Below are positions 1-9,380 of a DNA stretch of 33,880 nucleotides, piece after piece. The stretch is from Pelagophyceae sp. CCMP2097. Its lineage: Eukaryota; Sar; Pelagophyceae. The position numbers and the translations under genes are program-made. The notes under the pieces were generated by a model that saw only the letters and a list, made by a program, of their open reading frames with translations, was not told the DNA's origin and did no database searches. The stretch lies in the NCBI GenBank assembly GCA_026770575.1, contig MU657166.1, positions 1 to 33,880 on the forward strand. Reading direction: 5' to 3'. Every line of letters starts with the position of its first letter. The first letter of the stretch is position 1.

Positions 1-2109
1 CGCTGGTCGTCGCCGACGGCGCGCCAAAGCTGAACCCGCCGCCGCCCGCGGCCGCCGTCGTCGTTTTGAAGCCCAGGCCGCCTTCGTCGTGCGTCGTGCC
101 CGTGAGAGCCGCTGCAGCGCCAAAACCGATCTGTGTCGATCGTCTGCCTGCGTCCATCGCGGCTGCGGGTGAAGCGCCGCCGTCGCGGCCCACGATGCCG
201 CCGGTCGGCGCCGGCGTGAACTCGGGGCGCGGGAATGAAGTCGGAGCTGCGGTGACCAAGGTCGGCTTTGTCGGCGGTGGCGTGATACTGGATGACGGTG
301 CGGGGAGAGCAAAGGCCGTGCGAGCGGATGGGCACTGCGGCGTCGCGCTAGTCGGCGGGATGGCCGTCGCAGGACTCCCGAGTGTCGACGCAGTGGTGGC
401 GTCGTCGGATGCAGAAGCTGCGGCGGAGAGACGTCGAGGCATGGGGGTGCGACGGACATCATGGACGCGGCATGGTTTGTACGGCTCGCGAGCTCGCCGC
501 AGTCGGCGATGACGACTTTGCCCACGGGCTTCTCGCCTGCGAGAGTCTTGTTTTCATCGGCCTCGAATCATCTTCCAACCAGCTCGAGGCGACCACGTGA
601 CGGAAAATGAGGCTGACCTTTGAGGTCGACGCCCGCGATGCGCTCGACGACGACGTCGAAGCCGCTCGTGACGCGGCCGAAGACGGTGTGGCGGCCGTCG
701 AGGCTCGCGCACCTGCGGCGGCAATGATGGACGGGCACTCGCTCCGTAATGACGTCTTTCGCGTACGGCACCATGAGCGTCTTCCCCCGGCGTGTCCTCT
801 ACGATGCCGCCTCCCGTATTCCTGCGGCGGTCCGGGGTTTCTGACCGCGCCGGCGCCGTGCCGCGCTTGCGTAGCGTGATGAAGAATTGCGAGCCGTTGG
901 TATCTTTCCCAGAATTGGCCATGGAGAGGAGGCCGGCGCCCGAGTGCGCCATCATGACGGCCTCGTCGGCGAACTTGCCGCCTGCAACGAGCGTGCGATC
1001 CGGGCGCGACGCCGCAAAGGGACAAAGTCGGCGAGACGCTGGCGATAGTGACCCCAGGCCGACTCGCCGCCGCAGCCGTCGCCACGCGTGAAATCGCCAG
1101 ACTACGCGTCGCAGCGTCGTGCGTCGCAGCAAGGCGCGGGGGGGGCTTCTTCGGCGGCGCACCTGGACGACGAAGCCCGGGACGACGCGGTGAAAAGCGC
1201 AGCCGCGGAGGCAGCGTTCTTTGCCCCAGTTCTGCGTCGACGGCCCGGCGCCGGCGCAGAGGAGGCGGAAGTTCTCTGCGGTCTTCGGGACCTTGTCCGC
1301 AAAGAGCTCGACTTCCACGCGGCCCGCGCGGACGCCGTCAATGTCAATGTCAAGGAAGCATTTCGGGCCGCTCCCGCACGCGTCCGCGTTTGCCGCGGTA
1401 GGATGCGCGTACTTGCGCTCCAGCAGCGCGAAGAGCTCTTCGTATTTCCCTAGGTCCGCCGTCACGCGCGCTCCTCGGAGCGCCCCGCCGCCAGGTGGAC
1501 TCACCGGCATATTTCTCGATTGTCGCGTCGACGGTCGGCAGCTTCTCCGCGTTCCATTGCGTGTAAAACGCGACGAGCCGCGCCCGGGCAGCGCTGGCGG
1601 CGTCCGGCTCCGCCACGACGTCGGGGACGCGAGGCGCCACCGCCCCCGCCGCCGGCGCCGGCGACGGCGCGGCGACGGCCGCCGCTACTACTGCGGTCGC
1701 GGCCGCCGGCGCCGGCGCAGCGACGGCCACCGCCGTTACTGTTGCTGCGGCAGCGGCCGTCGCCTCTCGGCGCTCCCGGGCCGCGGTGCGCGCCGCGGCG
1801 CCCAACCTACATAAACCGCGTGGAGCGGCCGCGCGCGCGTCCACGGCGGCGGTTCGGCGACGCCGGCACGCGCTCCCAGCGGCTCTGCGCCTTTTGGAGT
1901 CGCGTGTGGTCGGCGCGCGGTGCGTCGCTGGCGGCGTCGGCCGCGGGCCGCAGCTTCCACGGCGCGACTCGGCGGCCGCCGTCGTCGCGCGGCGCCGATT
2001 CGTCGTCCAGCGCGGCGCGCTTCGCGGCCGCGACGAGGGCCGCGGGCAGCGCGCCCCGCGGCGAAGCGGCCGCGACCCACGGCGCGGTCGGCGCGCACGG
2101 CGAGCGCAT
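1..2109 (-). CDS. Cyclophilin-type peptidyl-prolyl isomerase with FG-rich C-terminal tail (3' end outside window)
   Basis: The gene reads leftward and leaves the window still open. Supported exons are about 1731-1505, 1449-1163, 1101-1053, 981-846, 712-618, 536-483 and 417-<1; all join in phase. The first part is an Ala/Pro-rich stretch, then a short helical motif (FYTQWNAEKL ... KYEELFALLERKY). The cyclophilin domain follows: FHRVVPGFVVQ, GDFTRGDG, SMANSGKDTNGSQFFIT, DGRHTVFG and IADCGEL. The Arg, Phe, Gln and His expected in the active site are present; the Trp usual just before LDG is Ser. After IADCGEL an intron leads into a Pro/Ala/Thr-rich, low-complexity tail with GFG, LGF and FSFGAP, like FG nucleoporins. 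Proline isomerase activity follows from the family; a role at the nuclear pore is inference. The 5' end is uncertain: an ATG at 2109 opens the best-looking frame, but its splice to the exon near 1731 is not resolved. Confidence 0.8.
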
Positions 2110-2584
2110 CGCCACGGCCGAATCCTAACGGATTGGATTATAAGAAATCCCAGGTTCAAAGTGCGAATCCGGGCCCCGGGCATATTTTCCCTGCCGGCGC
2201 CGGGGCGGAGAGCCGCGCGGCCGGCTCCGGACCATTGCCTCCGGCGGTCGCACCGACATTTTAATGCGCCGAACATTTTGTTGGTGTTGACCCCGAATTT
2301 GTTGCTTGCTTAAGATCCACCCTACCCTGGGTGGGGCTGTCCCAATAGGGAATACCCGCTAAGCGGTCGCTAAGCGGTTGCAAAGTCAGGCACCCGAGCA
2401 AAAATGCCCGGATGACTTGCCTGCGGAGGCCGTTCTCGCGACAGTGCTGCCGCGCGACCTCCTCGTGCGAGTATGGGCACCAAGCACTCTGGCTCTTTTG
2501 TTTTGTAACAGAGCTTTCGGCAAATAACGACCCCCGTCCCCGTAAAAGGGCCTAGATTTTTTCGATTCCAAATATCACGAAGGG
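2110..2584. other. Intergenic stretch, no gene seen
   Basis: This stretch lies upstream of the cyclophilin gene and runs up to the inverted-repeat element. Base composition drops in GC compared with the coding neighbours. Open frames are short and low in acidic residues, and none resembles a known family. A tRNA-like T-arm stretch near 2150-2175 was checked and does not fold into a cloverleaf. Confidence 0.5.
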
Positions 2585-2998
2585 GGTAATGTAATGTAAT
2601 AAAAATCACAGGATGTCCAGTCCCGAGGGACCTTCTCCTGGCCTAGTCAGATCAACCAACTTAGCACGAATTTGATAAGTTCTGAAATACATTCTAGTGG
2701 GGAAATCCTTCCATGTTGTCGTCATCATGACGCCGGAGCACCGCCTGCCGGTCGGGAGTGCCCCCGGGTCCTCATGCCCGCCCATCAGCGCTCATAGCGC
2801 ACCGTTGGGGCCGACCACCCCATCAGGGACCGGACTGACTGACTGGTTCTGGCCCGACCCTTCCAAAATCATGATACTTTTTTATTTAAAACCTATCAAA
2901 TTCGTGCTAAGTTGGTTGATCTGACTAGGAATTCCTAGGCCAGGAGAAGGTCCTCCGGGACTGGACATCCTGTGATTTTTATTACATTACATTACATG
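2585..2998. mobile_element. Putative non-autonomous element or fold bounded by ~95-bp inverted repeats
   Basis: The left arm (about 2585-2678) and right arm (about 2893-2998) are inverted copies of each other. Each starts outside with a TAATG microsatellite (gtaatgtaatgtaat), then a segment containing cacaggatgtccagtccc, then ccttctcctggcctag, then caacttagcacgaatttgat. The right arm has an extra 10 nt that creates the palindrome aggaattcct. About 215 bp of unrelated sequence with no useful reading frame lies between the arms. A third copy of the arm sits alone at 11985-12090, so the sequence is dispersed in this genome. No target-site duplication was found, so transposition is inferred from the repeat structure. 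It could also be two solo repeats that happen to be inverted. Confidence 0.6.
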
Positions 2999-3000
2999 TA

Positions 3001-3525
3001 CATACAATTGTACACGCTCAGGAAAGCGGCGCCTTGCAAGTGCACACACACTCGTTTCGCTCTACTAATCGTCGGACCGAACAAATCCTTGCATTATACG
3101 CAAATTCAATAGCAAACTTAATGGCAGTTTACTCGCTCATGGCCAAGTTGGACAACGAGTGACCTGGTGCGCGCTCCATAGGGGCTCTTTATACCACACC
3201 CGCCAGACGGGAGCCTCGGAGGAGCGGCCCAAGGCGCTGGTGAAGCGGGTGTGGTATAAAAGCGGACCACAGCGCGCGCTGCGTCCTCCCGACCATCGTC
3301 CAATAATCAGGTACCAACAATGGGTTATGGGCCGTATTGAGGTACGATGATTAGTAGTGTTTCGGCGATATAAAGAGGTCAAACGACCCAGGACGTCTAC
3401 TGTCGCCTGGTCATCGTAGGCACCCTCTTCGGCCACGGGCACCCTCGGTCGGTTCTGGCCTTTGGCTCCACGGGCCCCCGGGGTGTCTGGAGGCGGGCAT
3501 TTGTGAGGTAATAATGTGGAGAAGC
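3001..3525. other. Intergenic stretch holding an inverted repeat, no gene seen
   Basis: This lies between the inverted-repeat element and the 3' end of the NusG-like gene. It holds the 16-bp inverted repeat described separately and an ATATAAAG box near 3368. Open frames here are short and none looks coding. Confidence 0.5.
3188..3260. promoter_or_regulatory. Perfect 16-bp inverted repeat with outward TATA-like boxes
   Basis: tttataccacacccgc at 3188-3203 is repeated as its exact reverse complement at 3245-3260, with 41 nt between. Each arm ends in TATAAA pointing away from the centre, so the unit looks like a symmetrical divergent core promoter or a cruciform-forming site. No obvious coding gene starts just outside either arm, so the promoter reading is inference. 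Confidence 0.45.
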
Positions 3526-5402
3526 TTAGACCGCCTCCAATCGACTGATCAAATCTGCTTTCACCCCAGTCAGCTTGAGGCCGCGCTCGCGCAGCGCCTC
3601 TTTGAGCTGGCCCACGGTCATGGCCGCCAGGGATGCGGGTGCAGATGCGGGTGCGGCCGCAGCAACGGGCACCGCGGCGGCCACCGGCGGCGCAGCGGCG
3701 ACCGGCGGCGCGGCTGCGGGCGCGGGCGAGGCGCCGAGGAGCGAGAGGAGGAGGGCGTCGTCGCTGTTGGCCGCAGCAGATTGCTTCTTCGAAGCCACCG
3801 AAGCCGCTGGCGCCGCTCTTCGCGGCGGCGCGGCGGCGGGCGGCGCGGATGGCGTGTCGCGCGGCGCGGCGCGCAAGGCTGCTTCGGCGGCCTTTTCGTT
3901 CTCGAAGCCGTCGAAGAGCTCGTTGAAGAAATCGTCGTCGGCCTGTTTCGCCGGCGCATCCGCCTTCGCAGCCGCCGCGCGCGCAGAGGCGCCGTCAAAC
4001 TGCGAAGAACCCTGGCCCTCGTAGCCGTCGTCGCCGTCGCGTTGGTCGCTCGAGTACCGCGGCGCGTCGTTTGGAGTGAACCGAACGTCAGTCTTGAGCG
4101 CGTTTGGCGTTCGCCGCGAGTCCGCACGTTTGTCCTCGTTGCCCATCTGCCAGCCGTCGTTTTGAGCAGCGCGGCGGTCGTCGAACTTCTCGCGCTGGTC
4201 GTCTTGGCGGCCCTTTTGCCTCGCCCTGAGGACCTTGTCGTCACCACGGTCGTTTTTCGAGTCCTTGCTGTCCCTGTACTCACGCGCCTCCTCGCGCAGC
4301 TTGGCGACCTCGTCGCGGTGCGCCCGTTCCAGTTCGCCCGGGGCGAGCTTTCGAACGGCGGAGGGGATCAACTCAACGTCTAAAGGCCTTGACCCCTGTC
4401 CTGCGAGTGAAACGATCAGGACGCCGTCCTTCACGCTCCGAACCAGACCGCGCTCGCCGACTAAAGGGCCGTCCTCCGTGACCGCGACGGCGTCGCCGAT
4501 GGAGAAGTCGCTGAGGATGGTCAGACCTTGCGCGTCGAGTGCGGCCCCTTCTTGGATATGTGCAGTCATAAACTTGACCTCTCGCGGAGTGAGCGGGATG
4601 GGCGTCACCGCGCCTCGAAATCCGGGGACGATGTCGTTTGCGCCGTTTCGGATCAGCTCATCGTCGCCGATAAAATTAATAATCCGCGGCATACCAATGA
4701 GCGTGTCTCGGACCAGCTGGTTCAAACGCGTGCGCACGTAGACCTATATGCCCGTCGCAAACCGCATTCCGGTCGCAACCACTCGACCCGCAAAACGACC
4801 CGCAAAACGACCCGGCGCTCCTCTCGGCCGATCCTGGTATCCCCGACGCTGCGATCAAACGTAGCCCGGGTACAGGACTTTTTCCTTTGGTTTGATGCGC
4901 TTCCCGGACGTGCCCGCCTTGAGCTCCGTCGGGACGGCGATCTGCGCAAGGCGAAAGTCGACGCGGGCCCTTCTTTGCCCTCGCGCGGTCGGCCCTCGCC
5001 GACCGACGAACCGACCGACGCACCTCGTCGATGCGGAGCATCGCGTCCGCGTGCTTGTCGTCGGAGAGGATCTCCAGCAGCTGCGACTTGCACCTGCGCC
5101 GTCGGTGAGACCGCAGCACCGCGAGGCCCGTCACGCAACACGCTATTAGAGGACGCACCAGAGCTCCGATCCGGTGACGCATTGCAGGATGTACCACTCC
5201 GTGGCGTCGGACTCGACGATGTCCACCTAATAGCGCAGAAGGTGCGTCTAGAAGCGCCGTCTCTGGACACGCCGTCTCCGATGCGACGCACGTGGACTGC
5301 GTCGAGTCTCGTCTGTTTCCTGTCGCATTTCGGCGCGCGGCCCGCCTGGAGCGCTGAGGCGAGGGCGGCCAAGCAGCAGACCCGCCATAGGAGGCGCGCC
5401 AT
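3526..5402 (-). CDS. NusG-like transcription factor (NGN-KOW) with C-terminal SAP domain, probably plastid-targeted
   Basis: Five exons (5402-5292, 5226-5159, 5093-5024, 4941-4861, 4743-3526) join in phase to give 515 aa. Residues 1-20 form a signal peptide (MARLLWRVCCLAALASA), as expected for import into a secondary plastid. The NGN domain spans about 45-165: WYILQCVTGSE, then GKRIKPKEKVLYPGYVYV, then MPRIINFIG and the PLTPREV motif. A KOW segment follows at about 192-215 (IGDAVAVTEDGPLVGERG). Residues 240-485 are disordered: first charged and Asp/Arg-rich, then Ala/Pro-rich. A SAP DNA-binding motif ends the protein at 486-515 (TVGQLKEALRERGLKLTG). NusG-family proteins bind RNA polymerase; SAP motifs bind AT-rich DNA. 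A plastid factor linking polymerase to nucleoid DNA is inference. The start is the ATG at 5402, the first codon of the signal peptide. Confidence 0.88.
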
Positions 5403-5685
5403 GGTTTTTGACCCTGTCGCCAACCTCAATTTAGGCGATCTTCAACGTCCCGCTTTTCAGTTCTAAAGGGCGCACGTCGAAGGCTTTAAGGGCTATCGAT
5501 AAAATTCGACCCAAAGAACGCGCTCGCGCAATCTCCGGCGAGTTCCGCGGACTGTGAGAAAAGTGAGCAAAAACGCAATTGAAAAACGGGTCAAAAAAAA
5601 GGGAGGACGTGATCAAGTCTGTTTGTTTTTGTCGATTGAAGTCGCCATATCACCCTGCCGCTCCGTAACACGTAAGAGAGGGGAC
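5403..5685. promoter_or_regulatory. Divergent intergenic promoter region
   Basis: About 283 bp separate the start codons of the NusG-like gene (minus) and ALBINO3 (plus). The stretch has lower GC than the flanks, with A-rich runs near 5554-5605 and no open frame of interest. Both flanking products carry plastid-type presequences, so shared regulation is plausible. No clear TATA box was identified. Confidence 0.5.
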
Positions 5686-7950
5686 ATGCGCACGTGCCTC
5701 GTCCTCGCGGGCCTCGCCCAGGCGGCCGGCTTCCAGCCCCACGCGCTCCGCGCGCCCGCGAATGCGCGGGCCGCGCCGAGGGGGTCAGTGTCTGCATGCC
5801 TGCGGTTGGGCGACGTCACTTTTGTGAAGCGAGCGGGGCCCCGGTGACTTCACACGCCTCGAATCGGCCCCGCTCCCGCAAGACGGCGCGCACGAGATCG
5901 TGTATGCCACAGCTCCGGCGCGCGACGTGGCCACATAGGCGCCCGGCTGCGGCGTCGACCGTGCAGATGATGCTCCCCGGCTTCACGATTGCCGAAGCCG
6001 TAGACGCCGTCACCGCCGGTGCGTCTCGCCGGGTGAAGAATGGCGTTGCAACGCGGGGACGATTGCAACGCGGGGACGACGCGCCGCGAGACAATGGGAC
6101 CGCCGCGGGACCGCGCTCCTAAGCCTTCTTTGGGGGGGGTCTCCGCGGCACGGCCATCGGCGTGGCGCGAGGCGGCTTGATTTTCGCAGGGCTCGATGGA
6201 TGCGTGAACTTTGGAAGGGCGGTGGCGTCAAAGTTGCCACCGAAATGTCTCCCGGAGGTGTGCACCCTCGCGAGCCACCGCTTCACAGGCGCGGACGCCG
6301 TGGCCGAGGTCGCCAAGGACGACTGGTTCGCCGGCTTCGTCAACATCATCGAGGGCGGCATCAAGGCGCTGTGAGAAGCGGCGTCTGGTGGGCCGGAACA
6401 GCAGGGTGGGCCAAACAGCGGTTGAAACGCCGGCGGTGCGGACGGCGTCGGGAGCAGCGAGCACGCCGGGGGCGACCTGGCCTTTCTTGCGCGCCGGAGC
6501 AAGGCCCTCCCACGAATCGTGCTCCCTTTGAACGCCTTGCCTTGAAACTTGCGCGTTCAGGCACGCTCAATTGGGCGAGGGCACTTTTGGCATCTCCATC
6601 GTCCTCTTCACGCTCGCCATCAAGCTCGCCACCTTCCCGTTGAACTTTGCCCAGATCGAGAGCACGACGAAGATGCAGGTACATACTCGATGCAATACCG
6701 TCGACGGAAACGAGACCGTCGACGGAAACGCAAATCAATCACCAAAACTAGGCCCTCCAACCCGCCATCAAGCGCATCCAGGCCAAGTACGCCAACGACC
6801 CGCAGCAGATGAACGTGATGATGGCGGAGCTCTACAGGTGAGTCCATGCAGTTCCGGTCCATCCGTATGATCCCCGCCAGTCTGCGCGGTTCCGTCAGCC
6901 CGGGTTTCCCCGGGAGAGAAGTCATCCCTCGCGCCTCGCAGCGAAAACGAGCTCAACCCGCTCGCGGGCTGCCTTCCTGCGTTCGCGCAGATCCCCATTT
7001 TCATCGCGTTGTACCGAGCGCTCATCAACCTGGCAAAGGAGGACTTGCTCGAGGAGCCGTTTCTCTGGCTGCCCAACCTCGAGGGGTGCGTTTCCTGGAA
7101 GCTTAATTTTTCTTGGTGGAATGGACGGCACGTGACGCAAACGCGCCAGGCCGACGTACGGTGCCCAGAACGCAGACTGGCTCTTCAAGTTCGACGCATG
7201 GAACGGCAACGCCCCTCCGCTGGGGTGGCACGACACGATTGCGTATTTGACGCTGCCGGTGCTTCTGATCGTGGCGCAGTCCGTTTCGGCGCAGCTATTG
7301 AAGCCGCCGCAGACGGGGCCCGAGACGGACCAGCAGCAGACTACGAATGCGGTGCTCAAGTACCTGCCTCTCCTCGTCGGCGTCTTCTCCTTGAACGTGC
7401 CCTCGGGCCTGACCGTGTACTGGTGAGTCCGCTCCGCTCTCGACTTTGGTAGAAAACAAGTCCAACGAGGTTTGTCAACAACATCTTCACGACCGCTTCC
7501 ACGCTGTACATCCGGTCCACCGTCGGCACTGTGACCATGGGCGGCGCCGACGTCGCGGCGAAGGAGACGAAGAAGTCGAAGAAGTCGTCGGAAGCGACGT
7601 CGTTCGACGCCATGATGGTGCGTCATTTGGGAGACGAGGGTGATTCCGGAGTGGTCGTTTGTACAAGCCAGTACACTCGCTCTCCAGGTGGGCGCGCCCA
7701 AGAAGCTGCAGAACCGCGAGGTCGTCGTCGACGCTGTTGTCGGCGCCTCGTCCAACGACATGGGCGCCGTGGTCATCGACGAGAGCGCCGACGACGACGA
7801 GATGTCAAAGTCGGCGGCGAAGAAGCAAGCAAAGGTACATGCTTTTGTGGCCTTGGCATGGGCGCCTCACCTGCATCTTCGAAAAGTTCGTGAGCATCAC
7901 ACTCGCTTTAGGCGAGCAAAACGCGACGATCGAAGAAAACGCGCGCCTGA
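5686..7950 (+). CDS. ALB3: ALBINO3/Oxa1/YidC-family membrane protein insertase, plastid type
   Basis: Ten exons (5686-5804, 5939-6018, 6289-6370, 6561-6678, 6752-6837, 6942-7085, 7150-7422, 7470-7617, 7688-7834, 7912-7950) join in phase to give 411 aa. The first 20 residues are a signal peptide ending AQAAG|FQP, with Phe after the cleavage site as in red-type secondary plastids; a basic, Ala-rich transit stretch follows. The Oxa1 core has GISIVLFTLAIKLATFPLNF (about 104-123), LQPAIKRIQAKY, LPAFAQIPIFIALYRALINL (about 170-190), LPNLEGPTYG, a segment near 242-263, and KYLPLLVGVFSLNVPSGL followed by YWFVNN. The C-terminal tail is acidic, then strongly basic (KTRRSKKTRA). Family members insert light-harvesting and photosystem proteins into the thylakoid membrane. 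The upstream splice choices (exons 1-3) are the least certain. Confidence 0.92.
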
Positions 7951-8275
7951 ACCCATCGCTGTGTCGACGGCGCGCGGCGCGGCCTCGGAGGGCGCGCGCC
8001 CAAGCAAGACGCGCCGCCTGCCGGCCGAAGAGGGTGTCGCACGGACACCGTTTCGAATCGACGGTCGAATCTCGAAGGACTCTTCTTAAACGCCGTGTTT
8101 ATTGTTCTCGCGAGGCATCCTGGGCCGCGAGGCACCCCGGGCTGCGCCACCGCCTTTGCGCTTCTTGGCGGCGGCCCCGGTTGAAGATGTGTTGACGAGA
8201 TGTGTAGACGAGATGGCAGCATCGCGGCCTTTCGATCAGCCTGAGGAGCGCGCCGATCTTGTTCCGCAGCCTCTG
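7951..8275. other. Intergenic stretch, no gene seen
   Basis: This is about 325 bp between the ALBINO3 stop codon and the broken RING-Sel1 gene, which converges on it from the right. It probably holds the 3' untranslated region of ALBINO3. Short open frames here are arginine-rich and lack family signatures. Confidence 0.45.
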
Positions 8276-8964
8276 CTAGGAATTCCTACTCCCTGCGCGC
8301 CTCCAAGACTCCTGGGCCACGGCGCGCTTGAAGAGGCAGCGCCTCGTCTTTGTCCTGTGGCACGCCGTGGCCTCTTTCATAACATTCGCAGAGGTAGAAG
8401 AGCGCATCCGCGTCGCCCTGCACCGCGGCAAGGCGGTACCACTTCACAGCTTCCTCGTACGACTGCGCCACGCCCCGGCCGCCGTAGAACATGTTGCCTA
8501 GATTGAATTGGGCCTCAGGATATCCTTGCTCGGCTGCGCGTCGGTACCAGTGCACGGCGGTCTTGTAGTCGATCTTCACGCCGTTTCCAAGTTGATAAAT
8601 CAATCCCAGTTGCACCTGACCTCGAGCGTGTCCTTGCGCCGCCGCGAGCTCGTACAACTGGAACGCCCGCTTCACGCTCTTCTTAATAAAATCGACCTTC
8701 ACGGTACACTTGTCCGAGCATCACCTGCGCCTCGGCATTCCCCTTGTCCACGTGCTTCTGCAGCCTGCGCAGCAACTCGGCATCCGACTTGGAGGCTGGC
8801 GCTCGGCAGAGCGGGCATCGCTCGTCGTGCTGCACTTTGCAGAGCATGCCGTGCAAATCCTCTTGCAGCAGCAAGCGTAGCATGCTTGCTGAAATTCTTG
8901 CTGGTCAAATTCGACTGGAAGCAGCTCTAGGCAGATGGCGCAAGTGCCGCGTCAGTCCAGCGTG
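8276..8964 (-). pseudogene. RING finger plus Sel1-like repeat protein, frameshifted
   Basis: Reading leftward, one frame gives CAICLELLPVEF and YACCCKRICTAC (the first half of a RING). A second frame gives HDERCPLCRAPASKSDAELL and KGNAEAQVMLGQVYREGRF. A third gives three Sel1-like repeats (AAAQGHARGQVQLGLIYQLG; AAEQGYPEAQFNLGNMFYGG; AAVQGDADALFYLCECYERG). A final frame gives LFKRAVAQESWRRA and a TAG at 8276. The domains are in the usual order for protist RING-Sel1 proteins, but three single-base-scale shifts break them: near the AAA run at 8836-8838, in the AAAA run at 8688-8691, and near 8335-8341. A TGA lies just upstream of CAIC, and no start was found. Intact relatives would be ubiquitin-ligase-like adaptors. 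Base-calling errors in homopolymers are the alternative to decay. Confidence 0.75.
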
Positions 8965-9380
8965 CCGTCCTTGATCGCGCCGGCCTCTACCGCCTTTGCC
9001 GTCGGAACAGCCGAGTTTTCGCGCAGCGCCGCTGTGTCGCCTGCCCACCAGGCGACTTTTTGTTCGAGTGTGTCGCCTTGCCTTGCAGAATCATTTAGCG
9101 AATTAAATCCTCGCTCCGTCGTGTCCGAAGCAGCACTCGTAGCGTTCCAGGCCGTGCCTCGAGGACTCCTCTCCACCGCTTGTCGGGGACTCCCCTGCGG
9201 GCCGGTTATTCGGTCGCGTGGCACCCCAACGCGCTGTGCGGAGGGGCAGAACGCGATAGGTGTTGTGGTTGCTTTTGCCAGAGGGACTGCTCTCCCTACG
9301 CAGTATCGTGGGCAGCGTTGCGGACGCCTCTGGAAGGGAGAGGTCGTGGCAAGTGGGTGGTCCCCTCCAAGAGTGGAGCC
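8965..9380. other. Intergenic stretch leading into repeat array
   Basis: No convincing gene was found. An open minus-strand frame (8952-9224) is in phase with the broken RING domain across a TGA. It has no recognisable domain and may be decayed upstream sequence of that gene. Confidence 0.4.

Noticed and set aside
66..512. 148-aa plus-strand open frame
   Set aside because: It lies opposite the cyclophilin FG tail and exons, which have family motifs and phase-matched introns on the minus strand.
2140..2180. tRNA-like stretch with gttcaaa and cgaatcc
   Set aside because: The acceptor stem and D arm cannot be formed, and the anticodon loop would be the wrong size.
3514..4383. 289-aa plus-strand open frame
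   Set aside because: It is Arg-rich and antisense to the NusG-SAP linker; no recognisable domain.
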